Assembly: GCA_947174735.1 (NCBI GenBank)
Contig: CAMWKC010000056.1
Coordinates: 1-10,631, forward strand
Direction: 5' to 3'
Length of the DNA: 10,631 nucleotides
Source of the DNA: an uncultured Porphyromonadaceae bacterium
GTDB lineage: Bacteria; Bacteroidota; Bacteroidia; Bacteroidales; Muribaculaceae
A program made the position numbers and the translations under genes. Under the pieces are notes generated by a model. It was not told the DNA's origin. It saw only the letters and a list, made by a program, of their open reading frames with translations, and did not search any database. Of the stretch, positions 1 to 6,917 are shown one piece after another; the first letter of the stretch is position 1, and each line of letters begins with the position of its first letter.

Positions 1-52
1 TTTAATTATTTTATTGTTTTATTAACTTATAGAAATAAGTTTAAACAACTTC

Positions 53-79
53 ATCTTATAAATCTTATAAATCTTATAG
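53..79. repeat. 9-bp tandem repeat, three copies
   Basis: The unit ATCTTATAA occurs at 53-61 and 62-70, and again at 71-79 with the last base changed to G. The copies are directly abutting. The tract is too short and A+T rich to assign a role; it could be a slippage product or a protein-binding site for whatever lies to the left. Confidence 0.7.
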
Positions 80-95
80 CTTATGAGCTGTTGAT

Positions 96-150
96 TTTGA
101 AAGATTGCGGCGGCGATAGGTCAAGCCTATCGCCGCCGCAATCTTTCAAA
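96..150. repeat. Perfect 25-bp inverted repeat (long hairpin)
   Basis: Bases 96-120 are exactly complementary to 126-150, leaving a five-base loop TCAAG. The inner half of the stem is very G+C rich (GCGGCGGCGATAGG against its complement) and the outer half is A+T rich. It begins 121 bases beyond the stop codon of the leftward gene ending at 271, so it may end that transcript or protect its 3' end. Neither flank carries a run of T expected of a standard intrinsic terminator: the minus-strand RNA continues with ATCAACAGC and the plus-strand RNA with GCTGCTTAG. The structure is certain; the function is inference. Confidence 0.75.
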
Positions 151-250
151 GCTGCTTAGTCAGCAGGGTTTACTTAGTTATCAAGGTCCACTTTTCAGCA
201 GGGTTTATTTTTCAATGGCTGCTTTTCAGCATAAGTTGTTTTTCAACAGG
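151..250. repeat. Patch of short degenerate direct repeats
   Basis: CAGCAGGGTTTA occurs exactly at 161-172 and 196-207, a spacing of 35 bp. Related pieces follow: CTTTTCAGCA near 191-200 and again near 222-231, and TTTTTCAACAGG near 239-250. GCTGCTTA occurs at 151-158 and again at 266-273, across the stop codon of the secreted-protein gene. The units GCTG-loop-CAGC at 151-164 and 219-231 could each form a small four-base stem. This looks like a decayed repeat array in a 3' untranslated region. I do not recognise it as a named family. Confidence 0.45.
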
Positions 251-270
251 TTGAGACAGTAGGGGGCTGC

Positions 271-3200
271 TTATTTCACGATGAACTTCAGAGAGCCATT
301 TTCTGTGCGGGCTACGTAGACTCCGGCTGGAAGACCGGCGACAGATACCTGTCCGTGACCTTCCGCAACTTTAGTACCGGCAACTGTGAATATGCTCACG
401 GTTATATCAGCCTTAGTCGCTTTTACAGTAACTCCATCGAAAGCGAGTGCTTTGTCATTAGCAAGTACAGGAGCAATTCCTGAGACTTTAGCATTGACTG
501 TAGCGGTAGCTGTCATACCATTGAATCCGGCAGTAACGGTGTAGGTACCTTCTGACTCGCATACAAACTGTATGTAAAGAGTGTTACCTTCGGTATATGC
601 TTCACCTGTTAGGTAAATATTGCTGTCGTCCGAAGTTTCGCAGAGGAAATCAGAGAGCACGGTGTCAAGATCGATTGCTTTTTCACCGACGGCAGTCAAA
701 GCCAGATAGAACGGTTCGCCGGTTTCAACCTCAACTACATCAGGAGTAAACTGGAGTGTGCCCTTTTCGATGTAAAGCGCGGGAGAACGGAAACTGTCAA
801 GTGCCCACGGAGCAAGAGCAGAATTACCATAGACAAATCCTAAATTCTCGAAGAAGTCGATGTCGAGGTCTTCCCAGGCAACTGAAGCACCCTCAGTTGA
901 ATTAGCATTATTTCCGCCTATAGTTGTGCTTATAGGTTCCAGAGTAGATATGACGTAGTTATCACGCAAGGCTCTTTCAGGTGAACGCGAATTATCGTAG
1001 ATAGGCTTACCGTCCTCGTCATAGTCAATTATATCCGGCTCTTCATTGGCACGACTTTTACCTACGATGCGGTGCATAGTGTCATTCTGGCCAGCATATT
1101 CTCCTTCATCCAGTTCCGGTCCTGTAAGTTCGGAAAGGCTTACATAGCAGCCGGCGATAACAGCATTGGAATAATCCGGGGCACGGTGTGCAACTTTTGA
1201 GTAAGAAGTCGGAGCCGGGTCAAGTTCGCCGGCTATACCACCTGTCTTAAGACCGCCTCGGCGTGCAGGTTCGGTAGCGGTGATAGTGCCTTGCACATGG
1301 CAGTTGTATATCACTCCTCGGTTTGATGAACCTATGATACCACCGATTGTATTCTTAGCAGTTATATCGGCGTTTACATGACAGTTGGTCACTCCACCGG
1401 CATTATAGTCATCAGCTACTATTCCACCTACAGATGAACCGCCAAAGATAGTGCCACTGAATACACAGGCATTTATAGTAGCCGAAGTACGCAAGCTGGT
1501 TACGATACCTCCTATACTATAGTCGGGTAGTGTAAGCGAAGCATCAAGTACGGCACAAAGCGATATTTCCGTTTCGTTTGAAGCACGATAGGCGATAGTA
1601 CCGAAATCGCCATAGGTATCTTCATTAGGATCAGAATATGTAAGACGTTTGATAGTCAGACCGTAAATTTTAGCACCTCTTGCTTCTTTAGCGATGAAAG
1701 CTACAGAACCCGGTTCGGCAACAGGATCGGTAAATATAATGTCGTGTACCTCTGACCCCGGTTCGAGCTGAGCAAATAAACTGCCTGACCCTACATTAAG
1801 ACCGTCGATAACATGACCACCACCATCAAGTGAACCTGTAAACAGTTGAGGAATAGTGGTAAAGTTAAAACCGCGGGCATCAATATCATTTACGATAAGA
1901 TAGTGCGCTTCCGGATCATGTACCATCTGTTGCAGATCGCCTGCGGTAGCTATAAGATAAGGATTGTCTGCGGTACCGTCGCCACCTACAAAGCGGTTGA
2001 AAGGTAAATCGTAAATCAGAGCAGAAAGATTGTCTGTATCATAATTGACATAGATAACATCGAGTGAGGCCTGAGAAGTACCGAGTTCAATAGGATTTAC
2101 ACTGCTTATGACACCATATTCGTCACTTGGCTCGCATGTCAGCAGAACCTGACTGTCTGTATTAATGATTACAAGCTCTTCCTGTGTAGCTGATGCCTGA
2201 CCTATGAAACGTTTAACAAGAAACATGTATTCATATTTGGAATCAGTGTTGATAGCGTACGGTGATAGTGCCAGACCATTGATATAAACCTGTGCGTAAG
2301 CCACATTTTTACCAAGATTGATTTCGTCTACACGTATAGGAGTGCCATCGGCACTTAGCCATGCTATAGAGTGAATGACGTTACCCTCAGCATCTTCATA
2401 AGCATTACCGAGACTCACAGCGTATATATAAGAATTTTCAAACGGTGTGCGGTCTATTTGGGCTGTAAGAGGAAGACCCTCATAATACTGAGGTAGACTC
2501 ATAACAGTCTCGCATGTGACGAGATCGATAAATTCAAGAGTCACTTCTTCTGTACCTATGCCTTTGGCAAACATGACTTGCGGAGCAATTCCTTTTATAT
2601 CAGTCATAAAAATACCACCGCTTACACCTTCTGCTATAGTGTGCATAAGATTGCCTTCGACATCATAGACCATATAATCATAAATGTCGGTATCTGTGCT
2701 AAGATAGTGGTCGTATGTGATGATATAAGCCGGTGTATCACCTGAGGTATAACGGTTGAAACTAAGGTCTTCGACACCACTGAATGTTCCCAGACTCAGG
2801 AATGTAAAAGGATTACCCGGTAACTGTCCCGGCACAGGAATGGAAGTTGTGCTTAATTCGGTAAGTCCGCTCCATTTGTCTGCTGAATAGAGTGTTATAT
2901 CGAAAGTATTGTCAGGAGTCAGATTTTCGTTAGTGTAATCCCAGGGGTTCTCGTAGAAACTGTATTTAAGCTTAGAGAGTGCGATGTAAGGTTTACCCTT
3001 ATGTACTTCGGCCAGGAAGAAAGGTGCGTCAGGAGCACTCAGCAAGATAGCCGGCACGCGGAATTCGCGTAGCAGCTGCGGACATTCATTGTATCCGCTC
3101 TTCGTATAAAGCGAAAGCTTGTAGTCCATGACATTTTGCACACCATAAATGTCAGTCTGTTCGGCTTCAGTTTCGTTCAGGAAGGTGATGTAGAAGTCTT

Positions 3201-3855
3201 CACTATATTTATCAGCAGGCGCATTAACTGCTGAAACATAATAGCCTTCCATTTCTGCGATAGGGTCTTTTTTATCCGGATCAGACGAGTAGACCAAAGT
3301 ACGGTAGTTATTTACATAGTCTTCGGTATTTGTAGCTACCATTACCATGAACTCATAATAGTTATCATAGTTGAAGAACTTCTGAGTCACATCCGGACCA
3401 AGGTCGACTCCGGCTATACCGGTTTCACCTTCGCTAAGTTCGATTGTACCATCGATATCAGCTATTTCGTTAAAGGTAGCGTCATATATTCTGTAATGCC
3501 AGCCCTTAATGATCTTCTGGGTAAAGTACTCCTGCTGAATATACTCGTAATCATAATTAAGAGTATAATACCAAACATCATTGTTGGGAGCATAAAGATA
3601 GCCGAAATTGTCGGCTTTATCCAGAACGTAGTCAGGATCAGGAGCTATCCGGGCCGGGGTGGCAGGTGATACCGGACGCAAGGAATGTCCGCCTCTTGCG
3701 GGCATGGCACGTTCTCCACGGAATGTAGGCGCAAAACGGAAGATTTCATTGCGCGGCTGTGACAGTGTGGAAACGTCAAGAATAGCCTGAGCAGCAGCCG
3801 GGACTGATATGCCCGCTATAAAAGCTGCTGTGATAAGTAGGTTTTTGCTCATCAT
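271..3855 (-). CDS. Large secreted cell-surface protein with GLUG-like repeats and a T9SS-type C-terminal tail
   Basis: The product is 1194 residues. It begins with a signal peptide (basic MSKN, hydrophobic LLITAAFIAGISV, then AAAQA as a likely cleavage site near residue 23). Residues about 80-620 are aromatic- and acid-rich beta structure of no family I can name, with a few propeller-like stretches. Near residue 625 a GGDGTADNPYLI segment opens the kind of module that precedes GLUG repeats in Bacteroidota surface proteins. Residues about 780-880 carry GLUG-like GGI motifs (VGGIVAD, IGGIIGS, TGGIAGE) typical of a right-handed beta-helix. The last 70 residues, with SIFTVAGTKV, LPAGVYV and final KFIVK, match the T9SS type A sorting tail, so export across the outer membrane is inferred. 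Two adjacent ATG codons (3855, 3852) make the exact start uncertain. Only a poor promoter is visible upstream (near 3883-3910). Substrate or partner is unknown; adhesion or glycan contact is possible. Confidence 0.85.
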   Translation of the reverse strand: MMSKNLLITAAFIAGISVPAAAQAILDVSTLSQPRNEIFRFAPTFRGERAMPARGGHSLRPVSPATPARIAPDPDYVLDKADNFGYLYAPNNDVWYYTLNYDYEYIQQEYFTQKIIKGWHYRIYDATFNEIADIDGTIELSEGETGIAGVDLGPDVTQKFFNYDNYYEFMVMVATNTEDYVNNYRTLVYSSDPDKKDPIAEMEGYYVSAVNAPADKYSEDFYITFLNETEAEQTDIYGVQNVMDYKLSLYTKSGYNECPQLLREFRVPAILLSAPDAPFFLAEVHKGKPYIALSKLKYSFYENPWDYTNENLTPDNTFDITLYSADKWSGLTELSTTSIPVPGQLPGNPFTFLSLGTFSGVEDLSFNRYTSGDTPAYIITYDHYLSTDTDIYDYMVYDVEGNLMHTIAEGVSGGIFMTDIKGIAPQVMFAKGIGTEEVTLEFIDLVTCETVMSLPQYYEGLPLTAQIDRTPFENSYIYAVSLGNAYEDAEGNVIHSIAWLSADGTPIRVDEINLGKNVAYAQVYINGLALSPYAINTDSKYEYMFLVKRFIGQASATQEELVIINTDSQVLLTCEPSDEYGVISSVNPIELGTSQASLDVIYVNYDTDNLSALIYDLPFNRFVGGDGTADNPYLIATAGDLQQMVHDPEAHYLIVNDIDARGFNFTTIPQLFTGSLDGGGHVIDGLNVGSGSLFAQLEPGSEVHDIIFTDPVAEPGSVAFIAKEARGAKIYGLTIKRLTYSDPNEDTYGDFGTIAYRASNETEISLCAVLDASLTLPDYSIGGIVTSLRTSATINACVFSGTIFGGSSVGGIVADDYNAGGVTNCHVNADITAKNTIGGIIGSSNRGVIYNCHVQGTITATEPARRGGLKTGGIAGELDPAPTSYSKVAHRAPDYSNAVIAGCYVSLSELTGPELDEGEYAGQNDTMHRIVGKSRANEEPDIIDYDEDGKPIYDNSRSPERALRDNYVISTLEPISTTIGGNNANSTEGASVAWEDLDIDFFENLGFVYGNSALAPWALDSFRSPALYIEKGTLQFTPDVVEVETGEPFYLALTAVGEKAIDLDTVLSDFLCETSDDSNIYLTGEAYTEGNTLYIQFVCESEGTYTVTAGFNGMTATATVNAKVSGIAPVLANDKALAFDGVTVKATKADITVSIFTVAGTKVAEGHGQVSVAGLPAGVYVARTENGSLKFIVK

Positions 3856-3937
3856 AGACGTTAAAAGATTGAATAATGGTTATATAAATAGAAAAGAGCA
3901 GAGAAGGCAAGGTGTTAAATAAGGAGAGAGATAAAGT

Positions 3938-3974
3938 AAGACGGCCTGACCTGACATTCAAAGCAGGCCGTCTT
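3938..3974 (-). terminator. Probable terminator of the YbjN-like gene
   Basis: AAGACGGCCTG at 3938-3948 pairs perfectly with CAGGCCGTCTT at 3964-3974, an 11-bp stem with a 15-base loop. On the minus strand it begins about 24 bases after the stop codon of the YbjN-like gene and is followed by ACTTTATCTCTCTCC, which is pyrimidine rich but not a clean U-tract. It separates that gene from the secreted-protein gene, so the two are probably separate transcripts or only partly linked by read-through. Confidence 0.65.
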
Positions 3975-3997
3975 TACAGTCAGTTCGGACAAAACAG

Positions 3998-4402
3998 TCA
4001 ATTCTGCTGGCCACGCATTTCCTGTGCGAAGTACTGATAGCCCTGTGTCAGCATCTCAAGCGACCGTTCGAGTATCTGTGCCGGATCGAAATCCTCCTGC
4101 ACAAGCAGTTCCACCGACATGAAAGTATTGTTGTTGGTGGTGAAGGTCTTAATGACCTTACGATTCAGATTTACCTTGTTGCATGCTACAAGTACCTGCT
4201 GGGCCTCGGCCTCATTATCAATACTCCAGATTACAGGTAACAGTATGCGCAGGAAAGCCGGATCTTCTTCTGACCAGATAATGACGAAATTGAGCATCTG
4301 ATACTTGAAAACAAGATCATTGTCTTCATCTATATGGGGACGTAAACCGTTATCGGTCAGCCAGTCCTCACAGCGCTCGAGAATATTGGGGTAGTTAGCC
4401 AT
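3998..4402 (-). CDS. YbjN-like / type III secretion chaperone-fold small protein
   Basis: A 134-residue acidic cytoplasmic protein with no signal peptide or membrane segment. The layout is helix (NILERCEDWLTDNGL), beta strands (DNDLVFKYQMLNFVIIW, PAFLRILLPVIW), helix (EAEAQQVLVACNKVNLN), strands (KVIKTFTTNNNTFMSVELLV), then a long C-terminal helix (DPAQILERSLEMLTQGYQYFAQEM). That order, and the helix ending in N-x-x-N before two strands, resemble the YbjN family, which shares the type III secretion chaperone fold. Such proteins are thought to bind other proteins rather than catalyse reactions; no catalytic residues are apparent. A good Bacteroidota promoter and a foldable leader lie upstream. 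It is divergent from the two-component operon and has its own terminator, so it seems monocistronic. Family assignment is from sequence pattern only; the partner is unknown. Confidence 0.65.
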   Translation of the reverse strand: MANYPNILERCEDWLTDNGLRPHIDEDNDLVFKYQMLNFVIIWSEEDPAFLRILLPVIWSIDNEAEAQQVLVACNKVNLNRKVIKTFTTNNNTFMSVELLVQEDFDPAQILERSLEMLTQGYQYFAQEMRGQQN

Positions 4403-4435
4403 GATTGAAAATGGTGAGAAATGAATATATTAAGC

Positions 4436-4511
4436 ACCGCAGAGGGGATACGGTCTAAGTCTGTACGGAAAAAGCAGACTTATGAAAAAAGACCGGCAGA
4501 CCTGTAGCGGT
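4436..4511 (-). promoter_or_regulatory. Structured 5' leader of the YbjN-like gene
   Basis: In the predicted leader, AAGTCTG at 4457-4463 pairs with CAGACTT at 4475-4481 (7 bp, 11-base loop). CGGTCT at 4451-4456 pairs with AGACCG at 4490-4495, stacking outside the first stem with an eight-base bulge on one side. ACCGC at 4436-4440 can close the whole with GCGGT at 4507-4511. A second AGACC copy at 4498-4502 could compete for the same partner. I recognise no known riboswitch or ribosomal-protein leader. A regulatory role is inference. Confidence 0.4.
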
Positions 4512-4522
4512 AAAATGAAATA

Positions 4523-4553
4523 CAAATTTAGTGCTAATAATCGATGATTACAA
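4523..4553 (-). promoter_or_regulatory. Promoter of the YbjN-like gene
   Basis: On the minus strand the -7 box is TAAATTTG (complement of 4523-4530), a full match to the Bacteroidota consensus TAnnTTTG. A TTG that can serve as the -33 element lies at 4551-4553, separated by 20 bases, which is the usual spacing for the primary sigma factor of this phylum. Transcription should start a few bases beyond 4523, giving an untranslated leader of roughly 115 bases. Confidence 0.7.
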
Positions 4554-4758
4554 GTTTTCGGACATATAATCTTTAAAAATCGTTGTTTCCAGTTAAATCA
4601 GACTAAAAAAATATATGAACGATATAAAAAAATTAATTTAATATTTAAAACAATTAATATGCTTATTATTAGCAGAGTATATATTTATAAGCTAAACCGG
4701 TTCATAGCCTCCGGTAAACTAAGAGGATAAAATAAGTATCTAACACGTATAAAATGGC

Positions 4759-4787
4759 ACTTTGTGATTAGAATATTTACTTTGTGA
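4759..4787 (+). promoter_or_regulatory. Direct-repeat operator candidate upstream of the two-component operon
   Basis: ACTTTGTGA occurs exactly at 4759-4767 and 4779-4787. The start-to-start distance is 20 bp, about two helical turns, so both copies face the same side of the DNA. LytTR-domain regulators typically bind two roughly 9-bp direct repeats spaced about two turns apart, and this operon encodes such a regulator. The second copy ends 37 bases before the -7 box, a usual position for an activator. The repeat sequence does not match the best-known LytTR consensus, so the binding protein is inference. Confidence 0.5.
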
Positions 4788-4824
4788 AATTACTGGTATA
4801 AATGGTTAATTGCGTAAAAAAGAC

Positions 4825-4832
4825 TATATTTG
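4825..4832 (+). promoter_or_regulatory. -7 box of the two-component operon promoter
   Basis: TATATTTG matches the Bacteroidota -7 consensus TAnnTTTG at every defined position. About 20 bases upstream, where a -33 TTG or TTTG is expected, the sequence is only AATGG, so the -33 element is weak. This fits a promoter needing an activator. The box lies 51 bases before the ATG at 4884, leaving a leader of around 45 bases. Confidence 0.65.
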
Positions 4833-4883
4833 CACACCCTAAACATAGTCGTTTTTAAACTGTTTGAATTCTACGGCTACAGC

Positions 4884-6917
4884 ATGAAGCGAATCAGAAA
4901 CTTTTATTTTGCTTTTACGCGTATATTTGTCGTATTCCTGTCGTTGCTCCTGTCCTTGTTACCGACAGGCTGCCACGATAGACTTTCTGACTCTGCTCTT
5001 ACACCTCTGGAACGTGCGCTGAGCGACAGTATTCTGAAAGGACATTATAGCTGGGCTTTGGAGACTATAGAGCGTGAGCGACCTCTGACGGCCGACAGTG
5101 ACGAGTATTACAGCCAGACACTGCTGAAGGCTATAGCGGAATTCTATATGACACGTACGGACAGCATGTACACGGACCTTAATCTCGTTTTACATTATTT
5201 AGCCTGTCTTCCTCAGCCTCTGACCCAGCGTCAGCGTTATCTGGCAGCGCGCACCCACATGGTCCGAGGTGCTTCATACATGCAGTACGATTACCTGCCT
5301 GACACGGCATTGGCAAGTTATGAACGTGCTTTAAGTTATCTTGCTCCCGGTCAGGAACCGGCTTTGCGACAACAGATATTAGCCAATACTGCTGATGCCC
5401 TGAAAATATCCGGCCAGCTTGACCGTTCGCTCGATTATTTCGAACGGGCACGTCATCTTTCGGATTCGTTAGGTGATACTCCCTGGGATCGTCTGGCTCT
5501 TAATTTGGGTATGGCTGCTGCCTATACTGAGTTACGAGACTTTGAGAGCCAGCCACCGATATGGCAGGAAATCGAAAGTATCTGGGATGAACTGCCGCTG
5601 CATGATCGCTTTTCTTATCTGACAGCTTTGAGTAACAGTTATTACTTCAGAAGAGCTTATACTGACTCGGAACATACTCTGCAACGCCTTGACAGTGTAT
5701 TGGCCGGTAATAAAGAGATGGAGTGGGAACGTAATTTTAATCGTGTCAATATGGCAGATGTGTATCTACGACTTAATGCCACCGATACGGCCCGCCGGCT
5801 GCTTGACCAGACACTGCACTATTTCACCGATGTGCAGCCGAACCCATACGTGTCACACTATATAGGTACTCTTTATACAGGCTATAATATACAGACCGGA
5901 GCTTATGCAAAAGTTGAGGCTCAGCTTGCCGATACTTCGCGTGATAAACCGACACGACCCGAACAGAGACTGGCGGATCTGGAGATGCGGCAGGAATATT
6001 ACGCGCGTACCGGTCAGTGGCATAAAGCTTATATAGCCCAGTTGCAATACAGAACTCTGGACGACAGCCTACGTAATCAGAGAATACAGATGTATAACCG
6101 TACGCTCCGGCAACGTTACGAACGCGACGCCGAGATAAAAAGTTTGCGTAATGATCTTCATGAGCGTCAGCAGAAACTGACGCTGAACACTATTCTTGCG
6201 GTAGCCGCTATAATTGTGGTAGTGCTGTTAGGGATAGTATTAGCCATGTCGCGACGTCTGGCACGTGAGCGTGAACGCGGTATGCTCCGTAAATTGCTTG
6301 AACAGCGTATGCAAAGCGCACGCAACCGTCTTAGTCCTCATTTTATTTATAATACGTTGAATCATGCTATTGCTGATGATACTACTTCTACTGACCGTTT
6401 GAGGAGGTTGGTCCGCCTGTTGCGGCGTCAGCAACTCATGACTGATGAACTTGTTACTACACTTGCAGATGAGCTGGCTTTTATCGAAGACTATGTGACC
6501 TTACAGAGCGAGGGTAGCCGGGGCATAGTGAAATATACGACTTCGATAGCTCCGGACATAGATTCTGCCAAAGTGCGTCTGCCTTCGATGACGTTACAGT
6601 TATGTGTGGAGAATGCTTTTAAGCATGGGTTTGCCTCGCTTGGTAACAATGTGGAGCGTCTGCTTGTCATAAAGGCCGTGTCCCGTGATGACAGCATTGT
6701 CATAGAAGTGTGTAATAATATGAATCCGGACGCCGGACCGAGCAATGATTCGACCCGTACAGGATTGCGTATTATAATGACGACTTTGCAGATACTTAAT
6801 GAGCATCAAGCGCGTCATATAATATATCGCCTTGAGCCGTGGACCGATAATCCTCAGCAGGCGGGCTATATGGCACAATTGATTATTCCCAATAACTTTA
6901 AATTTGACTACCTATGA
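4884..6917 (+). CDS. TPR-containing LytS-type sensor histidine kinase
   Basis: This is the sensor of a two-component system, 677 residues from the ATG at 4884. The same frame is open back to a TTG at 4830, but that TTG lies inside the -7 box, so it cannot be the start. A hydrophobic N-terminal segment ends in LLPTGC (Cys30), a lipobox-like site with Pro at an unfavourable position. Residues about 40-410 are helical TPR-like repeats, probably periplasmic. A short charged helix (RYERDAEIKSLRNDLHERQ) leads to a membrane span at about 434-456. The cytoplasmic part has the His_kinase (LytS) box RLSPHFIYNTLN with phospho-acceptor His486, the ATP-binding N box ENAFKHG (Asn577), and TGLRI near 626-630. 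The sequence where a D box would be reads VCNNMNPDAG rather than the classical DNGxG, which may be normal in this subfamily. It overlaps the regulator gene by four bases. The signal is unknown. Confidence 0.9.
   Translation: MKRIRNFYFAFTRIFVVFLSLLLSLLPTGCHDRLSDSALTPLERALSDSILKGHYSWALETIERERPLTADSDEYYSQTLLKAIAEFYMTRTDSMYTDLNLVLHYLACLPQPLTQRQRYLAARTHMVRGASYMQYDYLPDTALASYERALSYLAPGQEPALRQQILANTADALKISGQLDRSLDYFERARHLSDSLGDTPWDRLALNLGMAAAYTELRDFESQPPIWQEIESIWDELPLHDRFSYLTALSNSYYFRRAYTDSEHTLQRLDSVLAGNKEMEWERNFNRVNMADVYLRLNATDTARRLLDQTLHYFTDVQPNPYVSHYIGTLYTGYNIQTGAYAKVEAQLADTSRDKPTRPEQRLADLEMRQEYYARTGQWHKAYIAQLQYRTLDDSLRNQRIQMYNRTLRQRYERDAEIKSLRNDLHERQQKLTLNTILAVAAIIVVVLLGIVLAMSRRLARERERGMLRKLLEQRMQSARNRLSPHFIYNTLNHAIADDTTSTDRLRRLVRLLRRQQLMTDELVTTLADELAFIEDYVTLQSEGSRGIVKYTTSIAPDIDSAKVRLPSMTLQLCVENAFKHGFASLGNNVERLLVIKAVSRDDSIVIEVCNNMNPDAGPSNDSTRTGLRIIMTTLQILNEHQARHIIYRLEPWTDNPQQAGYMAQLIIPNNFKFDYL

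Larger units (their letters stand above)
1..270. other. Gene-free region downstream of the secreted-protein gene
   Basis: No credible coding sequence is visible on either strand. The first 95 bases are very A+T rich and contain a small inverted repeat (AACTTAT at 24-30 against ATAAGTT at 35-41, loop AGAA) and a 9-bp tandem triplet. A perfect 25-bp inverted repeat and a patch of degenerate short repeats follow; these are listed separately. The stretch lies just past the stop codon of the leftward gene ending at 271, so part of it is probably the 3' untranslated region of that gene. What lies to the left is outside the window. Confidence 0.6.
4403..4883. other. Divergent intergenic region between the YbjN-like gene and the sensor kinase
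   Basis: This 481-bp stretch has no coding sequence I can support. From left to right it holds the leader of the leftward gene, its promoter, a strongly A+T-rich block (about 4560-4690), a palindrome AACCGGTT at 4695-4702, two direct repeats, and the promoter of the rightward kinase operon. The length and content fit a regulatory region serving two divergent transcripts. Confidence 0.7.

Noticed and set aside
53..79. CRISPR-like or origin iteron array
   Set aside because: There are only three abutting 9-bp units with no spacers, no cas genes and no replication gene nearby.
3883..3910. Promoter for the secreted-protein gene
   Set aside because: The minus strand offers TATTTATA with a TTG 17 bases upstream, but two of the defined -7 positions are wrong and the spacing is short; too weak to list as a feature.
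3776..3961. 61-codon minus-strand reading frame
   Set aside because: It overlaps the start of the secreted-protein gene in another frame and runs through the terminator region; no recognisable features.
4119..4301. 60-codon plus-strand reading frame
   Set aside because: It lies wholly antisense inside the YbjN-like gene, with no promoter or domain.
4830..4883. TTG-initiated N-terminal extension of the sensor kinase by 18 residues
   Set aside because: The TTG falls inside the TATATTTG promoter box and would not be transcribed; the ATG at 4884 gives a normal basic-hydrophobic signal segment.
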